From Streptosporangiaceae bacterium (lineage in GTDB: Bacteria > Actinomycetota > Actinomycetes > Streptosporangiales > Streptosporangiaceae): a stretch of 45,038 bases of DNA. A model generated the notes under the pieces. That model did not search any database. It was not told where the DNA came from and worked only from the letters and a program-made list of their open reading frames with translations. Positions 10,448-20,506 of the stretch are shown piece after piece (positions within the stretch are counted from its first letter, which is position 1; each line of letters opens with the position of its first letter). The stretch lies in assembly GCA_025964715.1 (NCBI GenBank), contig JAOPYH010000318.1, forward strand, positions 1-45,038, in the 5' to 3' direction. The position numbers were made by a program, and so were the translations under genes.

Positions 10448-11197
10448 TTGACCACCCCCACGTACGGCCCGGCGACCCTGCCGGTCAATGACAACGTCAA
10501 CCCCTACGCCTTCTCCGTGGACCTGAACGGCCAGTGGTTCACCCAGAAGGGCAAGATGATCGCCTACTACGGGCAGATCCGGTTCCAGGCTCTGTCGGCG
10601 GGTCCGCTCGACCGCCTGGTCGCGGCCAACTTCCACTCGCCGCTGTACGCCCAGGACTGGGTCGTCGCGGAGGGCCGGGGAAAGCTCCTGCTCGCCGACC
10701 GCGGCTTCGACGTCAACTCCTTCGACCTCGACGGCGGTAACCTGACGATCCGGGCGACGAACCTGCTCGCGTTCCAGCCCGGGCTCGAGCTCAAGCAGTC
10801 GATCATTCCGGGGTTCCTCACCCTGCTCGGCACGGGGCGCTTCGTGGCCGCTTCCAACGGGCCGGTGCACTTCGTGGAGCCGCCGATCCGGGTGGACCCC
10901 CAGGCCCTGCTCGGATGGGCGGACTGCCCGTCGCCCTGTCATCACTATGACCACGGCTACCTGCGCGGAGTCCTCGGTGCGGCGCGGATGACGTTCGGCG
11001 TCGGCGGTGTCTCCGGCGAGGAGCACCAGTTCGACTTCACCGGTGAGGGAACGGTTCTCATGCAGTCGTCGGAGCACATCGCGACCTCCGACGCGATGCT
11101 GCGGGACCTCGAGGCCCAGGTCGGCATGCTCGGAGTCCCTGGCCTTCAGCGGCTGCACAGCGCGATCGGCCAGCGGCTCTCGGCCGAGCAGCGGTGA
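10448..11197 (+). CDS. AIM24 family protein, copy 3
   Basis: 249 residues from TTG at 10448, supported by gagaggaag about 9 nt upstream and by the position just 3 nt after copy 2. It is the most diverged copy: QWFTQKGKMIAYYGQIRF and VDPQALLGWADC match the family blocks, with extra sequence WADCPSPCHHYDHGYLRG and a C-terminal helix of about 35 residues absent from copies 1 and 2. The C/H-rich insertion (two Cys, three His) could bind a metal; that is inference. Confidence 0.8.
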   Translation: MTTPTYGPATLPVNDNVNPYAFSVDLNGQWFTQKGKMIAYYGQIRFQALSAGPLDRLVAANFHSPLYAQDWVVAEGRGKLLLADRGFDVNSFDLDGGNLTIRATNLLAFQPGLELKQSIIPGFLTLLGTGRFVAASNGPVHFVEPPIRVDPQALLGWADCPSPCHHYDHGYLRGVLGAARMTFGVGGVSGEEHQFDFTGEGTVLMQSSEHIATSDAMLRDLEAQVGMLGVPGLQRLHSAIGQRLSAEQR

Positions 11198-11238
11198 GGC
11201 CGTCACGGTGCGGAGGCCGGGAGGTGGCCATGGTCCCG

Positions 11239-11244
11239 TACAAT
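11239..11244 (+). promoter_or_regulatory. Probable -10 element upstream of the ABC-F leader
   Basis: TACAAT, one base from the TATAAT consensus, lies exactly 6 nt before an ATG at 11251. Start of transcription about 7 nt downstream of a -10 would place the first RNA base on the A of that ATG, giving a leaderless message. No good -35 was found in the GC-rich sequence upstream. Confidence 0.45.
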
Positions 11245-11250
11245 GGGCGC

Positions 11251-11265
11251 ATGCTCCCGGTCTGA
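11251..11265 (+). CDS. Possible leaderless 4-residue leader peptide (MLPV)
   Basis: ATG CTC CCG GTC TGA directly at the predicted transcription start, followed 10 nt later by a strong hairpin and then the ABC-F gene. Leaderless translation is common in actinobacteria. The arrangement resembles ribosome-dependent attenuators of antibiotic-responsive genes, but such a short frame can occur by chance. Confidence 0.3.
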   Translation: MLPV

Positions 11266-11275
11266 CAGGTCTCTC

Positions 11276-11311
11276 AAGCGCGTCACGGGTGACATGACCC
11301 CGGACGCGCTT
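11276..11311 (+). terminator. Hairpin before the ABC-F gene (possible attenuator)
   Basis: A 9-bp outer stem (aagcgcgtc, 11276-11284, with gacgcgctt, 11303-11311) plus an inner 4-bp stem (gggt 11287-11290 with accc 11297-11300) and a 6-nt loop. It ends in ctttgt. It could simply end transcription from the AIM24 genes, or act as an attenuator for the ABC-F gene whose start is 53 nt downstream. Confidence 0.6.
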
Positions 11312-11363
11312 TGTCATGCTGTCGGCCTGCCAACCCTATTCCCCCAAGGGGAGCGTCACCACT

Positions 11364-12962
<1,599 letters not shown>

Positions 12963-13076
12963 CCTGCACAGGACGGCAGCAGATCTTTTCTGGCGTAGTG
13001 GGTAGCCGATCCGGCCGGAATGACTGATCATGGCGGGGGATACGCAGCGGTCACCACATCACTACGGGAGGTACTC

Positions 13077-13289
13077 GTGGCCGAGACCCTTAAGAAGGGC
13101 ACCCGCGTGACCGGTGCCGAGCGAGACAAGCTGGCGGCGGACCTCAAGAAGAGGTACGAATCCGGCGAGAGCATTCGCGCTCTGGCTGCCGCCACCGGCC
13201 GCTCGTACGGATTCATTCATCGCATCCTCACGGAGTCCGGCGTGAATCTGCGCGGACGCGGTGGAGCGACACGCGGTAAGAAGTCCTGA
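13077..13289 (+). CDS. Small helix-turn-helix protein
   Basis: 70 residues from GTG at 13077, chosen because gggagg ends 5 nt before it; the in-frame ATG at 13020 lacks such a site. The core YESGESIRALAAATGRSYGF is a resolvase-like helix-turn-helix followed by IHRILTESGVNLRGRGG, and both ends are rich in lysine and arginine. Such tiny basic HTH proteins are conserved in actinomycetes and are probably DNA-binding; targets are unknown. A hairpin follows the stop. Confidence 0.8.
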   Translation: MAETLKKGTRVTGAERDKLAADLKKRYESGESIRALAAATGRSYGFIHRILTESGVNLRGRGGATRGKKS

Positions 13290-13322
13290 CAAGCACCCCC
13301 GCACGAACGCATCGGAACCCGA

Positions 13323-13361
13323 TCCGCCACCGTGGTCGCCCCGTCCGGCCCCGGTGGCGGA
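13323..13361 (+). terminator. Hairpin terminator after the small HTH gene
   Basis: A perfect 10-bp stem (tccgccaccg 13323-13332 with cggtggcgga 13352-13361) with a 19-nt loop, 34 nt after the HTH stop. No T-run follows. Confidence 0.5.
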
Positions 13362-13487
13362 GCACGCTGGACCTCTCCGGCAGCCTTCGCCACCGCTGCC
13401 GGTAAGGTCGGGCGCGATGGTGGGCGGGTGCTCACCCGACGTGGCGGGACCGCTCCTGGTCTCGCCACGTCCGCGGGAAGGAGCCTG

Positions 13488-14291
13488 ATGGTGAATTCGA
13501 CGGTGGTCCTCGATGCCGGCGAACTGGCCGCCGCCGGATTGCTGCTGGACATCGACGGCGCGGTCGCGACGGTGACCCTCAACCGGCCCGAGCGGCGCAA
13601 CGCCATGACCTTCGCCATGTGGCGCGGCCTGGCCCGGATCGGGGACTCGCTGCCCGAATCCGTGCGTGTGGTCGTCCTCCAGGGGGCGGGACCGTCCTTC
13701 TCGGCCGGCATCGATCTGAGCATGTTCCAGCCCGCGGGGGCCGAGGGCGGAGACTCGTTCTTCAACTCCGCCGGAGCCGATCCCGCGGACACCGACCGGC
13801 TCATCGCCGGGCTGCAGGAGGGCTACACCTGGCTGCGCCGTCCAGAGATCGTTTCCATCGCGGCCGTGCGCGGTCACGCGATCGGCGGCGGATTCCAGCT
13901 CGCACTGGCCTGTGACCTGCGTGTGCTCGCCGACGACGCCCAGTTCTGCATGAAGGAGACAGCGCTCGGGCTGGTCCCCGACCTGACCGGCACCAAGCCG
14001 CTCGTCGAGACCGTGGGGCTGTCGCGCGCGATCGAACTGTGCCTGACCGCCCGGACGGTCCACGCCGACGAGGCGGCACGCCTGGGGCTCGCGGAGCTGG
14101 TCGTGCCCGGTGCCGAGCTGGACGGAGCGGTGCGCGATCTCACCGGGGCTCTGCTGGCCGTCAATCCCGGCGCGGCCGTCGCCACCAAGCGGCTGCTCCA
14201 GCAGGCCTCCCGCAACAGCCTCGAGGAGCAGGCCGCCGCCGAACGCCGGGAGCAGGCCGGCCGGCTCAAGGAGCTCTTCAGCGCCTCCTGA
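13488..14291 (+). CDS. Enoyl-CoA hydratase/isomerase family protein
   Basis: 267 residues from the ATG at 13488 with ggaaggag just upstream. Crotonase fold: VTLNRPERRNAM near residue 25, oxyanion-hole segments FSAGIDLSMF (about 70-80) and AVRGHAIGGGFQLALACD (about 125-143), and KETALGLVPDLTGTK. Compared with rat enoyl-CoA hydratase, the glutamate of GGGCE (Glu144) is a glutamine here (GGGFQ), while the second catalytic glutamate (Glu164) is kept. That argues against a standard hydratase and for another crotonase reaction or altered activity. It overlaps no neighbour. Confidence 0.88.
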   Translation: MVNSTVVLDAGELAAAGLLLDIDGAVATVTLNRPERRNAMTFAMWRGLARIGDSLPESVRVVVLQGAGPSFSAGIDLSMFQPAGAEGGDSFFNSAGADPADTDRLIAGLQEGYTWLRRPEIVSIAAVRGHAIGGGFQLALACDLRVLADDAQFCMKETALGLVPDLTGTKPLVETVGLSRAIELCLTARTVHADEAARLGLAELVVPGAELDGAVRDLTGALLAVNPGAAVATKRLLQQASRNSLEEQAAAERREQAGRLKELFSAS

Positions 14292-14389
14292 CCGCCTGCG
14301 TCGGCAACCCCGCCCCGCTGCGGAATAATTCAGGCGCTTACATGATTACAGGTGGTTGATATCCCTCCGTCGACCCCTGGGAGGCTGCT

Positions 14390-16321
14390 GTGGCGATGCC
14401 GGGACACGGGAGCAATTATTCGGTGATGGCATCGTTTCGCCGCGACAGCTCGGTGACCGAGCAGAAGCTGAAGCCGGGGACGGTCAAGCGGATCATGGGC
14501 TACGCCCACCCCTACGTCCGCGAGCTCACACTGTTCCTCACCCTCAACGCCATCGCGGCCGGCATCGTGGCGGCGGGCCCGCTCCTGCTGAAGTGGATCA
14601 TCGACTGGGGGATCGTCCCCGGCCGGGTCGAGGTCGTCGCCTGGCTCGCGGCCGGGGTCGCCGCGCTGGCCCTGGTCGAGGCGGTGTTGTCACTCGCTCA
14701 GCGGTGGTATTCCGCGCGCATCGGTGAAGGTCTCATCTACGACCTGCGCACGCAGGTCTTCGACCACGTGCAGCGGATGCCCGTGGCCTTCTTCATGCGG
14801 ACGCAGACGGGGTCGCTGGTGAGCCGGCTCAACAGCGACGTCATCGGCGCCCAGCGCGCACTGACCACCACGCTGTCCTCGGTGGTCTCGAACGTCATCA
14901 GCCTCGTGCTGGTGCTGATCGTGATGCTCTGGCTGTCCTGGCAGGTCACGTTTATCGCGCTCGTGCTGCTGCCCGTGTTCATCATCCCGGCCAAGCTCGT
15001 GGGCCGCCGGCTGCAGAAGATCACTCGGGAGCAGATGCAGCTGGACGCCGAGATGAGCTCCCTGATGACCGAGCGGTTCAACGTGGCCGGGGCGATGCTC
15101 GCCAAGCTCTACGGCCGGCCCGCCGACGAGTCCGAGGCCTTCTCCGACCGTGCCGCACGGGTGCGCGACATCGGCGTCGTCGCCGCTATGTACGGCCGGG
15201 TCTTCTTCACCGCGCTGACGCTGGTCGCGGCGCTCGCCACGGCCCTGGTCTACGGGTTCGGCGGGGCCCTCGTCGTCAACGGCCACTTCCAGCTGGGCAC
15301 GCTGGTCGCCCTCGCCGCCCTGCTCACCCGGCTGTACGGTCCCCTCACCGCGCTGTCGAACGTGCAGGTCGACGTGATGACCGCGCTCGTGAGCTTCGAC
15401 CGCGTCTTCGAGGTGCTCGACCTCAAGCCCATGATCGCCGAGAAGCCGGGCGCGCGGCCGCTGCCGGCCATCGCGGACGGCGGCGCGCCGAAGATCGAGT
15501 TCGATCATGTGACGTTCCGCTATCCGGCGGCCGACGAGGTCTCGCTTGCCTCGCTGGAGTCGATCGCCCGGACCGACACCTCCCCGAGCCGGGAGGTCCT
15601 GCGGGATGTGACGTTCACCGCGGTCCCCGGGGAGCTCGTCGCCCTCGTCGGGCCGTCCGGAGCGGGCAAGACCACCATCACCCAGCTCGTCTCCAGGCTC
15701 TATGACACCACGGCCGGCGCCGTGCGGATCGCCGGGCAGGATGTCCGCGAGACCACCCTCGACGCGCTGCGCGGCGGCATCGGCGTCGTGACGCAGGACG
15801 CGCACCTGTTCCACGACTCGATCCGGGGCAACCTGGGTTACGCCCGGCCGGACGCCACGGACGCGGAGCTGTACGAGGCCCTGCGCGCCGCTCAGATCCT
15901 CGAGCTCGTCGACGCGATGCCGGACGGGCTGGACACCGTGGTGGGCGATCGCGGCTACCGGCTCTCGGGCGGGGAGAAGCAGCGGCTGGCCATCGCACGC
16001 CTGCTGCTCAAGGCCCCCTCGATCGTGGTCCTGGACGAGGCCACCGCCCATCTGGACTCCGAGTCCGAGGCCGCCGTGCAGCGCGCCCTGAAGACGGCCC
16101 TGGCCGGCCGCACCTCTCTGGTGATCGCCCACCGGCTGTCCACCATCCGGGAGGCCGACCAGATCCTCGTGGTCGAGGCCGGCCGCATCGTCGAACGCGG
16201 ACGCCATGAGGAACTGCTCGCCCAGGGCGGGCTGTACCGCGAGCTCTACCGAACCCAGTTCGCCGTGCAGGAGCGCGGCGAAGAGGAGGTCGCGGGCGGC
16301 GTCGCGGGCGCGGTCGGCTGA
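14390..16321 (+). CDS. ABC exporter, fused membrane and ATPase domains
   Basis: 643 residues from GTG at 14390 (gggagg 5 nt upstream; an ATG two codons on is possible). The N-terminal 350 or so residues form an ABCB-type transmembrane domain with about six helices (around 45-65, 80-105, 165-210 and 270-310). The ATPase domain carries GPSGAGKTT, the signature LSGGEKQRLAIAR, SIVVLDEATAHLD and an IAHRLS switch. An unusual 20-residue stretch (EVSLASLESIARTDTSPSRE) interrupts the start of the ATPase domain before the first strand is complete. Half-transporters of this type work as dimers to export lipids, drugs or peptides; the substrate is unknown. The 98 bp upstream are relatively AT-rich (ataattcaggcgcttacatg) and probably hold the promoter. 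Confidence 0.92.
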   Translation: MAMPGHGSNYSVMASFRRDSSVTEQKLKPGTVKRIMGYAHPYVRELTLFLTLNAIAAGIVAAGPLLLKWIIDWGIVPGRVEVVAWLAAGVAALALVEAVLSLAQRWYSARIGEGLIYDLRTQVFDHVQRMPVAFFMRTQTGSLVSRLNSDVIGAQRALTTTLSSVVSNVISLVLVLIVMLWLSWQVTFIALVLLPVFIIPAKLVGRRLQKITREQMQLDAEMSSLMTERFNVAGAMLAKLYGRPADESEAFSDRAARVRDIGVVAAMYGRVFFTALTLVAALATALVYGFGGALVVNGHFQLGTLVALAALLTRLYGPLTALSNVQVDVMTALVSFDRVFEVLDLKPMIAEKPGARPLPAIADGGAPKIEFDHVTFRYPAADEVSLASLESIARTDTSPSREVLRDVTFTAVPGELVALVGPSGAGKTTITQLVSRLYDTTAGAVRIAGQDVRETTLDALRGGIGVVTQDAHLFHDSIRGNLGYARPDATDAELYEALRAAQILELVDAMPDGLDTVVGDRGYRLSGGEKQRLAIARLLLKAPSIVVLDEATAHLDSESEAAVQRALKTALAGRTSLVIAHRLSTIREADQILVVEAGRIVERGRHEELLAQGGLYRELYRTQFAVQERGEEEVAGGVAGAVG

Positions 16322-16495
16322 TCGCCGCCGGCCGCCCCGTAGGCAGCTGAGACGGCCCTGGAGGCGCGCAGCGTCCCTGGATGGCACCGAACTCCCCCAT
16401 GAGCAGGACGACACCGCTGTCCGAGCGCCGGGTCGTAGCCGCGGAGCATGACTCCGCGATTTTGGGTAAGTAGCCAGACACCGGGGGTGGTGGGT

Positions 16496-17026
16496 GTGAC
16501 AGGTGCGCGGGTTCGTGTCCGGATGTGTGTTGGGGTTCCGGCGCTGATGCTGACGCTGGCGGCCGGCGCGCTCGCCGGTCTGTCCGGCTGCGGTGCGGAG
16601 CGGTCGTCGGTGGTCGCGGTGAGCCAGGGTGGCGATCTGGGCCCGAACAGCCGGCCGGCCGGGCGGCCTTCGGCGGGCCAGATCTTCGCGCTCGTGAAAC
16701 CGGGCGCGGCCGCCGGCGCGGTCCTTGTCGCGCGGGCGGCCGAGTCTCAGCCCGGGGGGCCGGAGACGCTCGTCCCCGTCAAGGTCCAGGCCTACAAATC
16801 CATGTCGCTCGCGCCAGCGGCCGTCATCCGGGTCACCGCGCCGTACTACGCCGGACACCTGTCCGACTGGATCAGCGGCGCCGCCGTGACCCCGCAGCAG
16901 TTCGCCACGCTCGTCCGCCGGGCGGAGGCGCGCTATGGCCCGCTGCCCGACCGCGCCCGCATGTTCCGCGTGACCCTGGACCCACGGGGCCGGGTGAGCC
17001 GGCTGCAGCACATCTTCAGTCCCTGA
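16496..17026 (+). CDS. Putative lipoprotein, function unknown
   Basis: About 176 residues if started at GTG 16496; ATG 16448 and ATG 16523 are in-frame alternatives. An arginine-containing n-region, a hydrophobic stretch (VPALMLTLAAGALAG) and the lipobox LSGC point to lipid attachment outside the membrane. The mature part starts with a flexible Gly/Pro/Ser-rich linker, then a small domain ending in RVTLDPRGRVSRLQHIF. No family was recognised. Confidence 0.6.
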   Translation: MTGARVRVRMCVGVPALMLTLAAGALAGLSGCGAERSSVVAVSQGGDLGPNSRPAGRPSAGQIFALVKPGAAAGAVLVARAAESQPGGPETLVPVKVQAYKSMSLAPAAVIRVTAPYYAGHLSDWISGAAVTPQQFATLVRRAEARYGPLPDRARMFRVTLDPRGRVSRLQHIFSP

Positions 17027-17147
17027 CGGTCGTTCCGGGGACACCCCCCGGCCGACGAGGCTTCACCCCGTGTCTCACCCACCGTAATCGGGCACTCACC
17101 CCTCGCGTTACAGTTGGGAGTGCGACGATCAAGGAGAGGTGAGCAGG

Positions 17148-17372
17148 GTGCGGCTGACCATGAATCGCGGGCTAGGGCGCTACACCGTCCTGGTGGTCGG
17201 ACTCGGCGCCGCCGGCGTGGCCATCGGATGGCTCAGCCCAGGGATCAGCGGCCTTGTGCCGGCCGGCGCCCGCCCACCCGGCCAGCGCCCTGGGGGGATG
17301 CGGGCCGAAGCACTTTCCCACCAGTTGCGGCCGCGTCACGCGAGTAGCGAGGGCCTGCGTCCGAGGCGGTAG
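17148..17372 (+). CDS. Small single-span membrane protein
   Basis: 74 residues from GTG at 17148 (aaggagagg ends 8 nt upstream; a GTG at 17139 is too close to it). One hydrophobic segment YTVLVVGLGAAGVAIGW is preceded by a basic n-region, followed by a Pro/Arg-rich tail. Its last 37 bp overlap the 3' end of the convergent sulfotransferase gene. Good ribosome site and hydrophobic core favour a real gene, but no relatives were recognised. Confidence 0.45.
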   Translation: MRLTMNRGLGRYTVLVVGLGAAGVAIGWLSPGISGLVPAGARPPGQRPGGMRAEALSHQLRPRHASSEGLRPRR

Positions 17373-18283
17373 CCGAGGCGAGCGAGTTCACGGCCGGCGA
17401 TGCGTTCCACCTGTGTCACCTGTTTCCCGCTGAGACGGTCCTGCCATCGGCCGACGCCATCTGGGTCGTGGTCGCCCGCGCGCACAAGGCCGGAGAGGCT
17501 CGTCCTGGAGACCGGGGCGCCGAGATAGGACGACACCTCGGCGGCGATCTTGCGCGGATGCGCCACGAGGTCTTCGTAGCGGATGGTCAGCAGTTGCTCC
17601 TCCGGAGTCTGGGCGCGCAGCCGCGCGCTCAGCCGGACCGAGCCGCGCCAGCGCAGCGCGCACTTCACCGCGAGTCCCGCCTGCGGCCAGCGGATCCGGT
17701 CGACGGGATCGTCGACCCCGAGGAAGGGGTTGGGGAAAACCTCGTCCAGGTTGACGAACCCGGGCTTGAACCAGGCCAGGCAGTTCTCGTCGTCGAGCAT
17801 GTCGGCGACCACGTCCCGGCCGTCCCGGATCACCTGCAGAAACTGTGCGTCCGGGAACGCGTCGAACAGCACGTCGGCGCTGTAGAGCAGGTCGGGAGAG
17901 GCATCGGCGAACCTGTGCACCGTATGCGGCTTGACGCACAGAGCGGTGCCGTCCGCGACCGCGGACTCCGGCACCCCGCCGAGGTCCCTGCATTCCGGTG
18001 AGCAGGTGGCGCAGCCCTGTGGCGTGATGCGCCACGCCTCGGCGTAGGCGTCGCGCAGCACCCGGGCGGCGCCGCGCTCGCTGTCGGTGGCGATCGACGG
18101 CCGGCGTGCGAAGGCGTAGGTGGTGCGGAGCAGCGCGGAACGGCCGACGGTGAGGTGGAAACCCGGGGAACGTTTGAGTGCGCGCGCCAGCAGGTCCGTG
18201 CCGGAGTGGGGGGCGCCGACGATGAACACCGGCTGCCGGACCTTGGTGTCGTTGATCACCAATATGTGTGGTGTTGAGCTCAT
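17336..18283 (-). CDS. Sulfotransferase family protein
   Basis: 315 residues from the ATG at 18283; GTG 18292 and ATG 18337 are in-frame alternatives. The PAPS-binding loop is seen as FIVGAPHSGTDLLARAL (about 21-37) and the 3'-phosphate-binding region as FLQVIRDGRDVVADML (about 145-160), with the C-terminal YEDLVAHPRKIAAEVSSYLG typical of the fold. A cysteine cluster, CATCSPEC at about residue 80, is unusual and could be a disulfide or metal site. Such enzymes move sulfate from PAPS to a hydroxyl or amine acceptor; the acceptor is unknown. It is transcribed divergently from the LD-carboxypeptidase gene. Confidence 0.8.
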   Translation of the reverse strand: MSSTPHILVINDTKVRQPVFIVGAPHSGTDLLARALKRSPGFHLTVGRSALLRTTYAFARRPSIATDSERGAARVLRDAYAEAWRITPQGCATCSPECRDLGGVPESAVADGTALCVKPHTVHRFADASPDLLYSADVLFDAFPDAQFLQVIRDGRDVVADMLDDENCLAWFKPGFVNLDEVFPNPFLGVDDPVDRIRWPQAGLAVKCALRWRGSVRLSARLRAQTPEEQLLTIRYEDLVAHPRKIAAEVSSYLGAPVSRTSLSGLVRAGDHDPDGVGRWQDRLSGKQVTQVERIAGRELARLGYRLGRRPSLLA

Positions 18284-18644
18284 AGCTCGCACCAGTGTTT
18301 CACCCCCGGCGGCCCGGTGCCGCCTCTGCCGCGTCATGTCGTGCTTGTGTCTTGCACTGGGATCGTACGGCCAGGAGCGGGCTGCCCGGGGCATCTCCTG
18401 CCATATCGGGCAAGCCGGTGGCCCGTGATCATCAATGGGGCCGGACCCTCTACCATGGGGGCTCCGATGGCGCTCCCTCCACGCCCGGACACGCTCGCAC
18501 GCGGACGTCCCCACGGGGGCAGTGTCATCCGCTCCGCACCACAGGTCCGCTTCGCAGGGGCCGTGGGCTTGGGGAGGCCGGGGTCTTCCGCTGGAGAGGC
18601 TTCTCCTGAGAGGCTTCTCACCGTCGCGGAGCAAGGAGGGGTCG
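18284..18644. other. 361-bp intergenic region between divergent genes
   Basis: No convincing coding frame: open frames here lack ribosome sites and protein-like composition. It must contain the promoters of the sulfotransferase (minus) and LD-carboxypeptidase (plus). The only clear structure is a tandem 12-bp repeat at 18594-18619 close to the latter gene. Confidence 0.6.
18594..18619 (+). repeat. Tandem 12-bp direct repeat (possible operator)
   Basis: gagaggcttctc occurs at 18594-18605 and again at 18608-18619, separated by ct, a 14-bp period. Each unit is itself close to palindromic (gaga...tctc). It ends 25 nt before the LD-carboxypeptidase ATG, a plausible position for repressor binding. 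Confidence 0.5.
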
Positions 18645-19619
18645 ATGAGCGGCGGCGCTCAGGATGGCGCTGGGGAGGGGTCCGATTGTCCTCGCGTGCG
18701 TCCGCCGCGGTTGCGGCCAGGTGACCGGGTCGCGGTGGTGGCGCCCAGCGGTGCCGTCGATCCCGTGCGCCTGGAGTCCGGGTGTGCCCGGCTCCGCAAG
18801 CTCGGTCTCGACGTGGTCATCGGCGAGCACGCCCTCGAGCGCGCGACCCTCACCGGTTCGGCCCGCGGGCCCGCCGGGTGGTACGGCCTGGCGGGCGGCG
18901 ACGCCGAGCGGGCCGCCGACCTCAGTGCGGCCTGGTGCGACCCGGACGTACGGGCGGTGCTCTGCGCCCGTGGCGGTTACGGCGCCACCCGGGTCCTGCC
19001 CCATCTGGACTGGACGGCCCTGGCCACGGCGGGGCCCAAGCTCCTGCACGGCTCCAGTGACGTCACCGCGCTGCACGTGGCCCTCGGGAGCCGGCTCGGC
19101 CTCACCACCTCCTTCGGCCCCATGATCGCCGGACTGGTCGCCGACGGCGAGTCGCGCTCGATGGCCCATCTCGAGGCGGCGCTGTCGGGCGACGGCGCGC
19201 CGGTGAGCGGCACGCGGGCGATCGCCCGCGGGTGGAGCCGGGGCGTCCTCACCGGCGGCAACCTGTCGCTGCTGACCGCCCTGCTCGGTACGCCGTACGC
19301 ACCTGCGCCCGCGGCCGGCGGCATCGCCTTCCTGGAGGACGTCGCCGAGTCGCCGTACCGGGTCGACCGCATGCTCACGCAGCTCTCACAGGCGGGGTGG
19401 TTCGATGCCGTGGCGGGGGTGGCGCTCGGCAGCTGGACCGGCTGCGGCGACCCCGCGGAGCTGCAGGCGGTGCTGACCGGACGTCTGCGCCCCCTGGGCG
19501 TGCCCGTGCTCGCCGGACTGCCGGTCGGGCACGGCCGCGAGCAGTTCACCGTGGAGCTCGGCGGAGTTGTCGAGCTCGACGCCGACGCCTGCACTCTCGC
19601 GCCGTGCGGTGGCCGGTGA
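18645..19619 (+). CDS. LD-carboxypeptidase (S66 family)
   Basis: 324 residues from the ATG at 18645, preceded by aaggagggg; the frame is open further upstream but without gene-like content. S66 peptidase layout: an RPGDRVAVVAPSG opening, the CARGGYGATRVLPHLDW block, nucleophile S138 in HGSSDVTALH, a glutamate in FLEDVAESPYRVDRML and a histidine in GLPVGHGREQF, forming the Ser-Glu-His triad. Known members cut the L,D bond of murein tetrapeptides during recycling or give MccF-type immunity to microcin C-like compounds. No signal peptide, so the enzyme acts in the cytoplasm. It overlaps the next gene by GTGA. Confidence 0.9.
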   Translation: MSGGAQDGAGEGSDCPRVRPPRLRPGDRVAVVAPSGAVDPVRLESGCARLRKLGLDVVIGEHALERATLTGSARGPAGWYGLAGGDAERAADLSAAWCDPDVRAVLCARGGYGATRVLPHLDWTALATAGPKLLHGSSDVTALHVALGSRLGLTTSFGPMIAGLVADGESRSMAHLEAALSGDGAPVSGTRAIARGWSRGVLTGGNLSLLTALLGTPYAPAPAAGGIAFLEDVAESPYRVDRMLTQLSQAGWFDAVAGVALGSWTGCGDPAELQAVLTGRLRPLGVPVLAGLPVGHGREQFTVELGGVVELDADACTLAPCGGR

Positions 19620-20491
19620 ACCGTTATGGGGGCGACGAGACAGCGCTGGACTCCTTCGTGGTGCTCGTCGCCGAGAACCTCGGCTACGCATGCCGGCGGG
19701 TGCCCGGGGACGTCATGTTGCTGGAGGGCGCCAATCGGTTGCACGTGAGCATGCGCAACCTGCGCCAGCTGGCGCGGCTCGTCCCGCGCGACGACTGGCC
19801 CGCGCTCGTGGCCGACCACGTCTCCACGATCGTCACCGCCATCGAGGAGCCGCTGGACCTGAGCGACTTCGAGCTCGCGCAGCACCTGCTGCGGACCCGG
19901 ATCTATCCGGCCGAGGCCGACAATGGCATCCTGGCCGCCCGGCCGTTCGCCCCCGGGCTGATCGAGGCCGTGGTGGTCGACACTCCGACGACGGTCCGTA
20001 CGGTCACCATCGAGGAGAGGGCGGGCTGGCCGGTGTCCGGCGACGCGCTCTTCATGCTCGGCCGGTCGAATGTGCGTGCCGACGGCAGGCTGCAGGCCGA
20101 GGAGCACGAGCTGGGCGCCGCGCGCGTGACCGTGCTGCAGGGATGGACCTTCTATGCCGCCACGCATCTCGCGTGGCTCGAGGAGTATCTCTGCATCGGG
20201 CCGTACGGCGCCCTGGTGGTGGCACCGAACCGCAGCCTCATCGTCGCCTACCCGATCCAGCCCGGCGCCTGCCGCGACGCGGTCGTCACGGCGGCCACGG
20301 AGCTGCAGGCCCAGGCGCACCAGGCCTACGAGGAGGGTCCGGGCTCACTCAGCCCCCATCTGTTCTGGCGCCGGGCCGGCACCTTCACGCTGCTGGAGAC
20401 CCGTTATGACGGGGACTCGCTGATCCTGCCGCCGGGCTTCCTGTCCGTGCTCCCCACGCTCGCCGCGGAACCCCGGACACCTGAGGCCTGA
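19616..20491 (+). CDS. Conserved-looking protein, function unknown
   Basis: 291 residues from GTG at 19616, which overlaps the LD-carboxypeptidase stop; the frame extends upstream inside that gene but only as a shadow. Soluble, mixed alpha/beta composition. The plan, with RTRIYPAEAD, an ALFMLGRSNVR segment and GWTFYAATHL followed by YGALVVAPNRSLIVAYPI, loosely recalls DUF1444/YtpQ proteins; this resemblance is weak and tentative. Strict coupling to the carboxypeptidase suggests joint production. Confidence 0.7.
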   Translation: MNRYGGDETALDSFVVLVAENLGYACRRVPGDVMLLEGANRLHVSMRNLRQLARLVPRDDWPALVADHVSTIVTAIEEPLDLSDFELAQHLLRTRIYPAEADNGILAARPFAPGLIEAVVVDTPTTVRTVTIEERAGWPVSGDALFMLGRSNVRADGRLQAEEHELGAARVTVLQGWTFYAATHLAWLEEYLCIGPYGALVVAPNRSLIVAYPIQPGACRDAVVTAATELQAQAHQAYEEGPGSLSPHLFWRRAGTFTLLETRYDGDSLILPPGFLSVLPTLAAEPRTPEA

Positions 20492-20506
20492 GCCGCACGG
20501 CACCTC

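Noticed and set aside
14690..17044. 784-codon open frame on the minus strand
   Set aside because: Lies opposite the ABC exporter and lipoprotein; His/Gln/Arg-rich composition typical of complementary-strand frames.
18284..18640. Several overlapping open frames in the sulfotransferase/LD-carboxypeptidase gap
   Set aside because: None has a ribosome site or protein-like composition; they overlap each other in many frames.
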